This document shows positions 1-7,868 of a stretch of 64,000 nucleotides of DNA, in pieces; positions within the stretch are counted from its first letter, which is position 1; the number at the start of each line of letters is the position of its first letter. The translations under genes and the position numbers were made by a program. The stretch comes from Pannonibacter phragmitetus_B (GTDB taxonomy: Bacteria > Pseudomonadota > Alphaproteobacteria > Rhizobiales > Stappiaceae). The DNA lies in the NCBI RefSeq assembly GCF_050510895.1, contig NZ_JBNINT010000001.1, forward strand, positions 496,001 through 560,000. The letters are read 5' to 3'. The notes below the pieces were generated by a model that was not told the DNA's origin, ran no database searches, and saw only the letters and a list, made by a program, of their open reading frames with translations.

Positions 1-2299
1 TGCCTCGCAGCAGGCCCCAGGCGGCGATGGTGGCGAGGGCAACGACCGCGATTTCACCCAGCGTGTCGATGGCGCGGTAATCCACGAGGATCACGTTGAC
101 GACGTTGCGGCCAAAGGCCTCCAGGTAGCTGGTCTGGCCGAAATACTCGGACAGGCGCATGTCGACGGGGGTCGCACCGGTGGAGGCAAGCGCGACAAAC
201 ATGATCACAGCAAACCCGGTGGCGATCAGGCCGTCGCGGCGGCGCTCATTGACGGTGCGCGAATGACGGCGCCGCGAGGGCAGGCGCAGCAGCACTGCCG
301 TCATCAGAATGACGATCAGCGTTTCAACGGCGGTCTGCGTCAGGGCGAGGTCCGGCGCGCCGTTCAACATGAACACCACGGCAGAACCGAAGCCGGTGAC
401 GCCGGCTGCCACCAGCCCGGCGATCAGAGAGCGCACGAAGACCGTTGCGATTGCGCCAGCGGCCGTCACCAGCAGCACCAGCACCACGGAGATGCGGAAG
501 CGGCCCTCACTGGCGAGGAAGTCCCAGGACGGTGCGGCGAAGAAGGCAAAGGCAAGACCCGCGATCACCGTCAGCAGCACGATGGAGGTGTAGCGGTGCT
601 GGTCGCCGTTCTGCAGCACACGGGTCGACAGGCGCGCAGCCCCCAGGATCCCGTTGAGCGCCTTGTGGTAGAACCGGTCACCCAGCCAGGCATAGAACCG
701 GTCATAGTGGCGCAGCATGCTGTGAATGCGGGTCCACTGCAGCAGGATCACCGCACCGATGGCGATGACGAGCGCGGAGAGGAGCAGCATCGGCGTCAGC
801 CCGTGCCACAGCTTGAACGAGACGTCGAGCGGTTGGCCGTAAAGGGCAGACGCGGCCGGGCCAATCAGCCAGTTGCCTGCCGGGGCAGGGATAAGTCCGA
901 TGAGAATGCCGCCAGCGGCCAGCAGCAGCGGTCCTGCCAGCAGGCCCGGTGTTTCTCCGTGATGCGCTTCGCTGACATGTTCGGTCTTGAAGTAGAACGG
1001 GCGCAGGGACACCACACCGGCAACGCCCACCATCACGGCATTGACAAGCACGGCAGCGGCAACGGGCAGGACATTCCAGTCACTGGCGAGCTGTGCCTCG
1101 AACAGATATTCCTTCGAGATGAACCCTGCGAAAGGCGGAAGTCCTGCCATCGAAAGGCTGGCCAGCACGGCAGCAACAGCCGTCACCGGCAGGAAACGGG
1201 CCAGTCCGCCCATCCGGTGCAGGCTGGTCTCGCCGGTCGCATGGATCGCCGTGCCCGCGCAGAAGAAGAGGGCGGCCTTATAGAGCGCGTGGGTCAGGAT
1301 GAAGCCTACGGTCGCCACGGCAGCCACTTCGCCGGTCAGGCCGATCAGCATCACGAGAATGCCAAGCGAGGCGACGGTGGACTGGGCCAGAACGGCCTTG
1401 AAGCCTTCGGCGCGCAGGGCCTGCATGGCCGCGATGACCATCGTCAGCGAACCGATGATGACCAGCGTATGCCCGAAGGCAGGCATTCCGGCGAAAACCC
1501 CGTCAAACCGCGCCAGCAGAAACACGCCCAGCTTCACCATGGTGGCGGAATGCAGATAGGCAGAGGCCGGGGTCGGCGCGGTCATGGCATTGGGCAGCCA
1601 GAAGTGGAACGGGAACTGCGCGCTCTTGGTGAAGGCGCCAATCATGATCAGGACTGCGATCGTTCCGGCCCAGGGGCTGGCAACGAGTTCACCGGAACGG
1701 GCCAGAACCTCCGTGAAGGAGAAGGTGCCCATGGTCATGCCGATGACGAGAACGCCTGCAAACAGCACCAGCCCGCCGCCGCCGGTGACGATGAGCGACT
1801 GAAGAGCCGCCTTGCGGGAGGCTTCCTTGTGGCCGTCAAAGCCAATGAGAAGGAACGAGGCGAGGCTCGTCAGCTCCCAGAAGACGAACATGACGATGAG
1901 ATTGTCGGACAGCACCGTGCCGAGCATCGCTGTCATGAACAGCATGATGAGGCTCAGAAAACGGCCAATCTCCGGGTTGGGCTTTTCGGCGAAATAGGCT
2001 CCGGCATATATCACCACCAGCGTGCCGATGCCGCTGATCAGCAGGCCGAAGAGCAGCGAGAAGCCGTCCAGACGGAACGCCAGCTCGACGCCCAGCGACG
2101 GCACCCAGGCCAGCTGCGCGGTCAGCGCTCCGCCGGATGCGACCTGTCCAGCCTGCATCAGCAGCGAGACAAAGATGGAAAGCGGGATGAGGCACATCAC
2201 CCAGCCGGTGTTCCGCCCCAGAAATGATGCAGCTGGCCGCGCAATCATTGCGCCCGCCAGTGCGGCAAGTATGCTCCACTCAAAGCTCACGGCTTGCAT
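1..2299 (-). CDS. mrpA: MrpA/PhaA-type monovalent cation/H+ antiporter subunit A (3' end beyond window)
   Basis: Reading the minus strand from an ATG at 2299 (preceded by AGAGGG) gives an open frame of about 766 codons that runs off the left edge. The protein is almost wholly hydrophobic, with many membrane segments. It carries the NADH-dehydrogenase-L / MrpA proton-channel core (stretches such as WELTSLASF, HSATMVKLGVFLLARF and THALYKAALFF) and then an MrpA-like extension with more helices (SAVVFMLNGAPDLALTQ). In the Mrp family this large subunit drives Na+(K+)/H+ exchange together with subunits B-G, expected to follow beyond the left edge. A NuoL subunit is the main alternative, but the long C-terminal extension and the lack of nuo neighbours favour MrpA. 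Confidence 0.85.
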   Translation of the reverse strand, partial: MQAVSFEWSILAALAGAMIARPAASFLGRNTGWVMCLIPLSIFVSLLMQAGQVASGGALTAQLAWVPSLGVELAFRLDGFSLLFGLLISGIGTLVVIYAGAYFAEKPNPEIGRFLSLIMLFMTAMLGTVLSDNLIVMFVFWELTSLASFLLIGFDGHKEASRKAALQSLIVTGGGGLVLFAGVLVIGMTMGTFSFTEVLARSGELVASPWAGTIAVLIMIGAFTKSAQFPFHFWLPNAMTAPTPASAYLHSATMVKLGVFLLARFDGVFAGMPAFGHTLVIIGSLTMVIAAMQALRAEGFKAVLAQSTVASLGILVMLIGLTGEVAAVATVGFILTHALYKAALFFCAGTAIHATGETSLHRMGGLARFLPVTAVAAVLASLSMAGLPPFAGFISKEYLFEAQLASDWNVLPVAAAVLVNAVMVGVAGVVSLRPFYFKTEHVSEAHHGETPGLLAGPLLLAAGGILIGLIPAPAGNWLIGPAASALYGQPLDVSFKLWHGLTPMLLLSALVIAIGAVILLQWTRIHSMLRHYDRFYAWLGDRFYHKALNGILGAARLSTRVLQNGDQHRYTSIVLLTVIAGLAFAFFAAPSWDFLASEGRFRISVVLVLLVTAAGAIATVFVRSLIAGLVAAGVTGFGSAVVFMLNGAPDLALTQTAVETLIVILMTAVLLRLPSRRRHSRTVNERRRDGLIATGFAVIMFVALASTGATPVDMRLSEYFGQTSYLEAFGRNVVNVILVDYRAIDTLGEIAVVALATIAAWGLLRG

Positions 2300-2546
2300 C
2301 CCTCTTGCTGTTTGCCCTGTATTGGCAAGAGCTGTGCCAGCCTTTTTCCTATTTATTTTCAATGAATTTGACGCTCTGCTCTGCTTCCCTGTCTGGTTTT
2401 CCGAACAAGACCCCTGTGCCCCTGTCCGGAAATCCGGACACGCGGAGGGAAGGGCATCAGGCCTTTGTGAGCCTTATTTTCGGCATGCCTATAAAAGGAG
2501 CAGAAGGTGATATTGCGTTGCGGAAAAGCCCCGCCATAATCGCGTG

Positions 2547-3131
2547 ATGGACGCTGCCCTGACCGTACTCGTGATCGATGAGAACGACATTCGCGCCTCG
2601 ATCATCGAGCGTGGATTGCGGGAAGCCGGGCATGAGCGGGTCATTCTCCTGTCCAGCATGGACGGACTGGTGCGCCGCATTGTCGAGATCGACCCGGATG
2701 TGATCGTGATCGATCTGGAAAACCCCAATCGTGACCAGCTGGAGCATCTGTTTCAGGTGTCCCGTGCTGCCCAGCGGCCAATTGCCATGTTTGTGGACCG
2801 CTCGGAAAGCGGCATGGTCGCGGCGGCAGTGGAGGCCGGGGTTTCGGCCTATGTGGTTGATGGATTGCGGCAGGAGCGGGTGAAGCCGATCCTCGATATG
2901 GCCATTGCCCGGTTCAACGCCTTCACCCGCCTGCAGCAGGAACTGGCAGAGGCACGCAACGCGCTGGAAGAGCGCAAGGTGGTGGAGCGGGCCAAGGGCA
3001 TCCTGATGAAGTCCCGCAGTCTCAGCGAGGAAGAGGCTTTCACACTGCTGCGGCAGACGGCGATGAACGAAAAGAAGAAGATCGCGGATATCGCCCAGAG
3101 TGTGGTGACCGCAGCCGGCCTGCTGCTGTGA
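2547..3131 (+). CDS. nasT: NasT-type ANTAR response regulator / antiterminator
   Basis: This 194-residue protein has a receiver-like N-terminal domain (VLVIDEND near residue 10, DVIVIDLENP near 55) and a C-terminal ANTAR RNA-binding domain of about 55 residues (VVERAKGILM, then LSEEEAFTLLR). NasT family members bind tandem hairpins in nitrate-operon leader RNA and prevent termination; they are held inactive by NasS when nitrate is absent. The ATG at 2547 is preferred over the GTG immediately before it. The gene lies 43 bp upstream of nasS in the same direction and diverges from mrpA. A hairpin and terminator of the kind NasT acts on are present in the nrtA leader downstream. Confidence 0.9.
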   Translation: MDAALTVLVIDENDIRASIIERGLREAGHERVILLSSMDGLVRRIVEIDPDVIVIDLENPNRDQLEHLFQVSRAAQRPIAMFVDRSESGMVAAAVEAGVSAYVVDGLRQERVKPILDMAIARFNAFTRLQQELAEARNALEERKVVERAKGILMKSRSLSEEEAFTLLRQTAMNEKKKIADIAQSVVTAAGLLL

Positions 3132-3174
3132 ACGGCCGGCCGGAACGGGGAGCGCGCAGAAGGAGTTGGACAGG

Positions 3175-4437
3175 ATGAATGCACACCCGGCACATGCCCC
3201 CGATCTTCCCCTGCCCGGCAAGGGGCCGGGACGGGAGCCGCGCGTGCTCAGGGCAGGCTTTATTCCGCTCGTTGATGCCTCGATCCTGCTGGCCGCTGCC
3301 GAGGCTGGCTTTGCAGAGCGTGAGGGCCTTCGGCTGGAGCTGGTGCGTGATGTTTCCTGGGCCAATGTGCGCGACAGGCTCGCCTTCCGCCAGTTCGACA
3401 TTGCCCATATGCTCTCGCCGATGCCGGTGGCAGCCCAGCTTGGGCTTGGCTCCAATCCGTCGCCTGCGGTAACGCCCTTTTTCCTGGGGCAGGGCGGCAA
3501 TGCCATCACGCTGGCGTTGCGGCTGTTCGAGGAAATGGCAGCGCTTTCCGAAGGGGTGGAATTGGCAGATGCGCTGGGCTGCGCCAGGGCTTTGGCGCTG
3601 GTGGTGCGGTCGCGGCGGGAAGGCGGCCTGGCGCCGCTGACGCTGGGGGTCACCTATCCCTTCTCCTCGCATAACTACGAGTTCCGCTACTGGCTGGCGG
3701 CAGGGGGCATTGATCCGGATTCGGATGTGCGGCTGGTGGTCGTGCCGCCGCCGATGACATCCGACGCGCTGGAAGCGGGCGCTATTGACGGCTTCTGCGT
3801 CGGTGCGCCGTGGAACATGATTGCCTCGGAGCGCGGCGTGGGGCGGATCGTTGCCGCCAAGCAGGACATTTGGCCGCTGGCGCCGGAAAAAGTGCTGGCC
3901 ATGCGGCCGGAGTGGGCGGACGCCAATCAGGATACGGTCATGCGGTTGATCGTGGCGCTTGACCGGGCGGCGCGCTGGTGTCAGGCGCCTGAAAACCATG
4001 ATGACCTGGCCGCGATCCTTGCCGATCCGCGCTATCTTGGCGCGCCGAAGGACATCCTGCGCCGCGTGCTGGCCGGGGAATTCAGCCTAGATGCCCATGG
4101 CCGCACGCGCCGGATCGACAGCTATTTCCGGTTTTCCGGGCAAGGGGCGAATGTGCCCAGCCAGACGCTGGCACTGTGGATCTACAGCCAGATGATCCGC
4201 TGGGGGCAGGCGGAGTTTTCGCAGGCACTGACGGAAAAGGCTGCCAGCTCCTGCCGTCCGGATCTCTACCGCGAGGCACTGGGCGCAGATGCGGATGCAG
4301 ACCTTGATGAGGCAGCGCTGGCAGCGGCTGCTTTCATGGATGGCGCCTGCTTTGATCCTCAGGACATCATGGCCCATGTGGAGGGCTTCCCGGTGCGACG
4401 TAGGCCCGGTGAGCCGGTTCTGCTCCCCGACGTGTGA
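3175..4437 (+). CDS. nasS: NasS-type nitrate/nitrite sensor, NrtA-like periplasmic-binding fold without export signal
   Basis: The 420-residue product belongs to the CmpA/NrtA binding-protein family. It is clearly homologous to the NrtA encoded downstream; both have the LAAGGIDPDxDV, VVPPP and DGFCVGxPWN / DCFCVGEPWN segments. Unlike NrtA it starts without a Tat or Sec signal, as expected for NasS, the cytoplasmic nitrate/nitrite-sensing partner that sequesters NasT. The start is the ATG at 3175, behind AGAAGGAG; a TTG nine bases earlier is less likely. It forms a pair with nasT. Here the order is nasT then nasS. Confidence 0.88.
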   Translation: MNAHPAHAPDLPLPGKGPGREPRVLRAGFIPLVDASILLAAAEAGFAEREGLRLELVRDVSWANVRDRLAFRQFDIAHMLSPMPVAAQLGLGSNPSPAVTPFFLGQGGNAITLALRLFEEMAALSEGVELADALGCARALALVVRSRREGGLAPLTLGVTYPFSSHNYEFRYWLAAGGIDPDSDVRLVVVPPPMTSDALEAGAIDGFCVGAPWNMIASERGVGRIVAAKQDIWPLAPEKVLAMRPEWADANQDTVMRLIVALDRAARWCQAPENHDDLAAILADPRYLGAPKDILRRVLAGEFSLDAHGRTRRIDSYFRFSGQGANVPSQTLALWIYSQMIRWGQAEFSQALTEKAASSCRPDLYREALGADADADLDEAALAAAAFMDGACFDPQDIMAHVEGFPVRRRPGEPVLLPDV

Positions 4438-4447
4438 GTGGATTCAA

Positions 4448-4488
4448 TTTGTGCAGATAAGTTGCTGCGCTGCATGATGATGCACAAA
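4448..4488. promoter_or_regulatory. Inverted repeat upstream of the nrtA promoter, possible NtrC site
   Basis: Perfect 8-base arms, TTTGTGCA (4448-4455) and TGCACAAA (4481-4488), enclose a second small dyad, TGCAT-GATG-ATGCA (4471-4484). The repeat sits about 140 bp upstream of the predicted sigma-54 start site, a normal position for an NtrC enhancer, and the arms resemble TGCAC half-sites. The 25-base separation is wider than the usual NtrC dyad, so assignment to NtrC is tentative. Confidence 0.35.
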
Positions 4489-4583
4489 AAGGCGGCTCTT
4501 CTTTTCTGATGCCGTCAGGTGGAAACTGATCATCTTCTTGAAAATCCCTTTGTATTCAAATCTGTAACGCTGCTTCAGCCATC

Positions 4584-4598
4584 TGGCACAGCATTTGC
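4584..4598 (+). promoter_or_regulatory. Sigma-54 (-24/-12) promoter of the nitrate assimilation operon
   Basis: TGGCAC at 4584-4589 and TTGC at 4595-4598 place the invariant GG and GC exactly ten bases apart, as in the RpoN consensus. Transcription should start near 4610, just before the ANTAR-type hairpin. Nitrogen-limitation control through NtrC/RpoN is the established logic for nitrate assimilation operons in alphaproteobacteria. Confidence 0.8.
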
Positions 4599-4612
4599 TT
4601 TTAATATCTCAG

Positions 4613-4658
4613 TCCGGTCAACGGCGACCGGAACCATCGAACGCACATAACCGCGTTC
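4613..4658 (+). promoter_or_regulatory. Tandem leader hairpins, predicted NasT (ANTAR) RNA target
   Basis: The first stem, TCCGGTC/GACCGGA (4613-4619 with 4626-4632), closes a six-base loop AACGGC that has A at position 1 and G at position 4, the signature of ANTAR target hairpins. A second stem, GAACGC/GCGTTC (4639-4644 with 4653-4658), follows after six bases, but its loop is eight bases (ACATAACC) and so fits the model less well. Both lie between the predicted start site and the leader terminator. Confidence 0.65.
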
Positions 4659-4672
4659 ACGAGAGACATCGA

Positions 4673-4734
4673 CGTCGCTTGGTTTGCTGCCGGGAACCTC
4701 CCTTCCCGCGCGCAGTCACCGGGCGGCGTTTTTT
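4673..4734 (+). terminator. Leader intrinsic terminator (attenuator) ahead of nrtA
   Basis: CGTCGCTTGG (4673-4682) can pair over ten bases, including G-U pairs, with CCGGGCGGCG (4719-4728), followed directly by TTTTTTGTTTT. A secondary inner pairing (GGGAA/TTCCC) supports a long imperfect hairpin. It lies 55 bp before the nrtA start, so read-through would have to be licensed, presumably by NasT. Confidence 0.6.
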
Positions 4735-4788
4735 GTTTTGGGCCTCAGGAAAAGCAGAAGGGCCCGGGCAGAAAAGGGGACAGACACG

Positions 4789-6081
4789 ATGAGCATCACC
4801 ACCGCATCCGGCCTGAGCCGCCGTACGCTGTTGAAGTCCACCGCCGCCGCCGCTCTTGCCGGAGTGGTTAAGTCAGCCTTTCCCTCAGGCGCCTTTGCGC
4901 AAGGCGCGGGGCCGGAGACCACCCGCGCCGTTCTCGGCTTCATTGCGCTGACCGACGCTGCGCCGCTGATCGTTGCCAAGGAGAAGGGGCTTTTCGCCAA
5001 GTATGGCATGCCGGATGTGGAAGTGGTGAAGCAGGCCTCCTGGGGCACCACCCGTGACAATCTGGTGCTGGGCTCGGAAGGAAATGGCATTGATGGCGCG
5101 CATATTCTGACGCCGATGCCCTATCTCATCTCCGCCGGCAAGGTGACGCAGAACAACGTGCCGCTGCCGATGGTCATCCTCGCCCGCCTCAATCTGGACT
5201 CCCAGGGCATTTCGGTCGGCTCTGCCTATGCCGACATGAAAGTCGGGCTTGATGCCAGCGTGTTGCGCGATGCCTTCGCCGCCCGCAAGGCGGCCGGAAA
5301 CCCGGCCAAGGCAGCGATGACCTTCCCCGGTGGCACCCATGACCTGTGGATCCGTTACTGGCTGGCAGCCGGTGGCATTGATCCGGACAAGGACGTGGAA
5401 ACCATCGTCGTGCCGCCCCCGCAGATGGTGGCCAACATGAAGGTTGGCACCATGGACTGCTTCTGCGTGGGTGAGCCCTGGAACGAGCAGCTGGTCAATC
5501 AGGGCATCGGTTACTCGGCCCTGACCACAGGCGAGATCTGGAACAAGCACCCCGAAAAGTCGCTGGGCATGCGCGCTGACTGGGTTGAGAAGAACCCGCG
5601 TGCAGCGCAGGCCCTGTTGATGGCTGTCATGGAGGCAGCGCAGTGGTGCGATGACATGGCCAACAAGAATGAGTTGTCGGAAATCGTCGGCAAGCGCGCC
5701 TGGTTCAACGTTCCGGCCAAGGACATCGTTGACCGTCTGAAGGGCGAATATGACTACGGCAACGGCAAGCTTGTCGAAGACAGCCCGCATTTCATGAAAT
5801 TCTGGCGCGACCACGCCTCCTATCCGTTCCAGAGCCACGATGCCTGGTTCCTGACCGAGGATATCCGCTGGGGCAAGTTCGAGCATGGCACCGACATCAA
5901 GGCCATGATCGCCAAGGTCAACCGTGAAGACCTGTGGCGCGAGGCGGCCAAGGCCTTGGGCGTCTCCGATATTCCTGCCTCCACCTCGCGCGGTGTGGAG
6001 ACCTTCTTCGACGGCAAGGTCTTCGACCCGGAAAACCCCGAAGCCTACCTGCAGAGCCTTGCGATTACGCGGATCGCCTGA
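4789..6081 (+). CDS. nrtA: Nitrate ABC transporter substrate-binding protein, Tat-exported
   Basis: This 430-residue protein starts with a twin-arginine signal (SRRTLLK near residue 10, a hydrophobic stretch, and a likely cut after AFA). The mature part is the CmpA/NrtA fold and captures nitrate in the periplasm for NrtB/NrtC. ATG 4789 is chosen because it places the Tat motif at the N-terminus; an in-frame extension upstream would run through the leader terminator. It heads the structural operon and is followed 70 bp later by nrtB. It is a paralogue of nasS. Confidence 0.92.
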   Translation: MSITTASGLSRRTLLKSTAAAALAGVVKSAFPSGAFAQGAGPETTRAVLGFIALTDAAPLIVAKEKGLFAKYGMPDVEVVKQASWGTTRDNLVLGSEGNGIDGAHILTPMPYLISAGKVTQNNVPLPMVILARLNLDSQGISVGSAYADMKVGLDASVLRDAFAARKAAGNPAKAAMTFPGGTHDLWIRYWLAAGGIDPDKDVETIVVPPPQMVANMKVGTMDCFCVGEPWNEQLVNQGIGYSALTTGEIWNKHPEKSLGMRADWVEKNPRAAQALLMAVMEAAQWCDDMANKNELSEIVGKRAWFNVPAKDIVDRLKGEYDYGNGKLVEDSPHFMKFWRDHASYPFQSHDAWFLTEDIRWGKFEHGTDIKAMIAKVNREDLWREAAKALGVSDIPASTSRGVETFFDGKVFDPENPEAYLQSLAITRIA

Positions 6082-6151
6082 AGGCGGCATGAGATGTTCC
6101 GGAGCGCGGACGCACCGCTCCGGGACGGACGAAGACCCGAGGGAGACCCAG

Positions 6152-7048
6152 ATGCAACAGACCCAGTTGAAGATGAAGGATGCCGCGATGCGCAAGGCAA
6201 CCGCCAGCGTCATCGCTTTTACCCGCCCCATGAAGTCCAGCAGCCATTTTGCCCGCGCCCAGGCGCTTGTCCGCAGCGCCGCAGAGATGGTTCTGCCTCC
6301 GCTTCTCACCCTCGCCGTGCTTCTGGCCTTGTGGGAAGTGCTGTGCTCCTCACCCACCGCCAGCCTGCCATCGCCCTCGAAGGTGCTGTCGGAGAGCTGG
6401 GAGATCATCGTCCATCCCTTCTACACCGGGCAGGGCATTGATCAGGGCATGTTCTGGCAGATCTTGGCCAGCCTGCAGCGCGTGGCCGTGGGCTATGCCT
6501 TTTCGGTCGTTGTGGGCATTGGGCTTGGCGTCCTCGTCGGCTCCAGCCAGTGGGCCATGCGGGGTCTTGATCCGATCTTTCAGGTGCTGCGCACCGTGCC
6601 GCCGCTGGCCTGGCTGCCCCTGTCGCTGGCCGCCTTTCAGGATGGCAGCCCGTCAGCCATCTTCGTCATCTTCATCACCGCCGTCTGGCCGATCATCATC
6701 AACACGGCAGTCGGCATCCGCAACATTCCGCAGGACTATCAGAACGTTGCCAAGGTGCTGCGGCTGAACGGCTTCGAGTATTTCGCCAAGATCATGCTGC
6801 CCGCTGCGGCGCCCTACATCTTCACGGGCCTGCGCATCGGCATCGGCCTTTCCTGGCTCGCCATCGTGGCAGCGGAAATGCTCATCGGCGGCGTCGGCAT
6901 TGGCTTCTTCATCTGGGACGCGTGGAACTCGTCGCTGATCAGCGACATCATCGTCGCCCTCGTCTATGTCGGGGTCGTCGGCTTCTTCCTTGACCGTCTC
7001 ATCGCCTTTGCTGGCCGCCTCGTCACCCGCGGCACTGCGAACGCCTGA
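6152..7048 (+). CDS. nrtB: Nitrate ABC transporter permease
   Basis: The 298-residue product has a cytoplasmic N-terminal tail of about 45 residues, then six or so membrane helices of the NrtB/SsuC type. The permease coupling loop lies around APYIFTGLRIGIGLSW. It forms the membrane channel of the nitrate importer with NrtA and the following ATPase. The ATG at 6152 follows GGGAGA. The next gene begins 14 bp after the stop. Confidence 0.9.
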   Translation: MQQTQLKMKDAAMRKATASVIAFTRPMKSSSHFARAQALVRSAAEMVLPPLLTLAVLLALWEVLCSSPTASLPSPSKVLSESWEIIVHPFYTGQGIDQGMFWQILASLQRVAVGYAFSVVVGIGLGVLVGSSQWAMRGLDPIFQVLRTVPPLAWLPLSLAAFQDGSPSAIFVIFITAVWPIIINTAVGIRNIPQDYQNVAKVLRLNGFEYFAKIMLPAAAPYIFTGLRIGIGLSWLAIVAAEMLIGGVGIGFFIWDAWNSSLISDIIVALVYVGVVGFFLDRLIAFAGRLVTRGTANA

Positions 7049-7062
7049 ACAGGAGAACCGGC

Positions 7063-7863
7063 ATGGCACAGTCCTATCTTTCCCTGCAGCTTGTCTCCAA
7101 GGCCTACGAGCGGGCGGGCCTCAAGTCCGAAGTGCTGCGTGAGGTTTCCCTCAATGCGGACAAGGGCGAGTTCATCTCCATCATCGGCCACTCCGGCTGC
7201 GGCAAGTCCACGGTGCTCAACATCATCGCCGGGCTCACCCCGGCAACGACGGGCGTTGTTTTTCTGGAAGGGCAGGTGGTGGATGCCCCCGGCCCGGAGC
7301 GGGCGGTCGTCTTCCAGAACCACAGCCTGCTGCCCTGGCTGACCGTCTACGAGAATGTCGATCTGGCGGTCTCCAAGGTGTTCCGTGGCCGCAAGAGCAA
7401 GGCCGAGCGGCATGACTGGGTGATGCACAATCTCGATCTGGTGCAGATGGCCCATGCCGGCAGCAAGCGCCCGGCGGAAATTTCCGGAGGCATGAAGCAG
7501 CGCGTCGGCATCGCCCGGGCGCTCTCCATGGAACCCAAGGTGCTGCTGCTGGACGAGCCCTTCGGCGCATTGGATGCGCTGACCCGCGCCCATCTGCAGG
7601 ATGCGGTGATGGAGATCCACGCCCGGCTCGGCAACACCATGATCATGATCACCCATGACGTGGACGAAGCCGTGCTCCTGTCAGACCGCATCGTGATGAT
7701 GACCAACGGCCCGGCAGCCTGCATCGGCGAGGTGCTGGAGGTGCCGATCGCGCGCCCGCGCAACCGCATCGAGCTGGCTTCCGACCGCACCTATCTGAAG
7801 TGCCGCGAAGCTGTTCTGAAATTCCTCTACGAGCGTCACCGCTTCGTGGAAGCGGCGGAGTGA
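7063..7863 (+). CDS. nrtC: Nitrate ABC transporter ATP-binding protein
   Basis: This 266-residue ATPase has Walker A GHSGCGKST, the Q-loop FQNHSLLPW, the signature ISGGMKQR, Walker B VLLLDEPFGALD and the switch histidine ITHD. It is the NrtD/SsuB-like single-domain form, without the C-terminal NrtA-like domain of cyanobacterial NrtC; nrtC is used here as in proteobacterial operons. It starts 14 bp after nrtB behind AGGAG, and nirB begins five bases after its stop. Confidence 0.9.
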   Translation: MAQSYLSLQLVSKAYERAGLKSEVLREVSLNADKGEFISIIGHSGCGKSTVLNIIAGLTPATTGVVFLEGQVVDAPGPERAVVFQNHSLLPWLTVYENVDLAVSKVFRGRKSKAERHDWVMHNLDLVQMAHAGSKRPAEISGGMKQRVGIARALSMEPKVLLLDEPFGALDALTRAHLQDAVMEIHARLGNTMIMITHDVDEAVLLSDRIVMMTNGPAACIGEVLEVPIARPRNRIELASDRTYLKCREAVLKFLYERHRFVEAAE

Positions 7864-7868
7864 CACCC

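Noticed and set aside
263..2227. Long plus-strand open frame opposite mrpA
   Set aside because: Its product is low-complexity, rich in Gln/Arg/His/Gly/Asp, the mirror of GC-rich third positions; the minus frame encodes a clear membrane antiporter.
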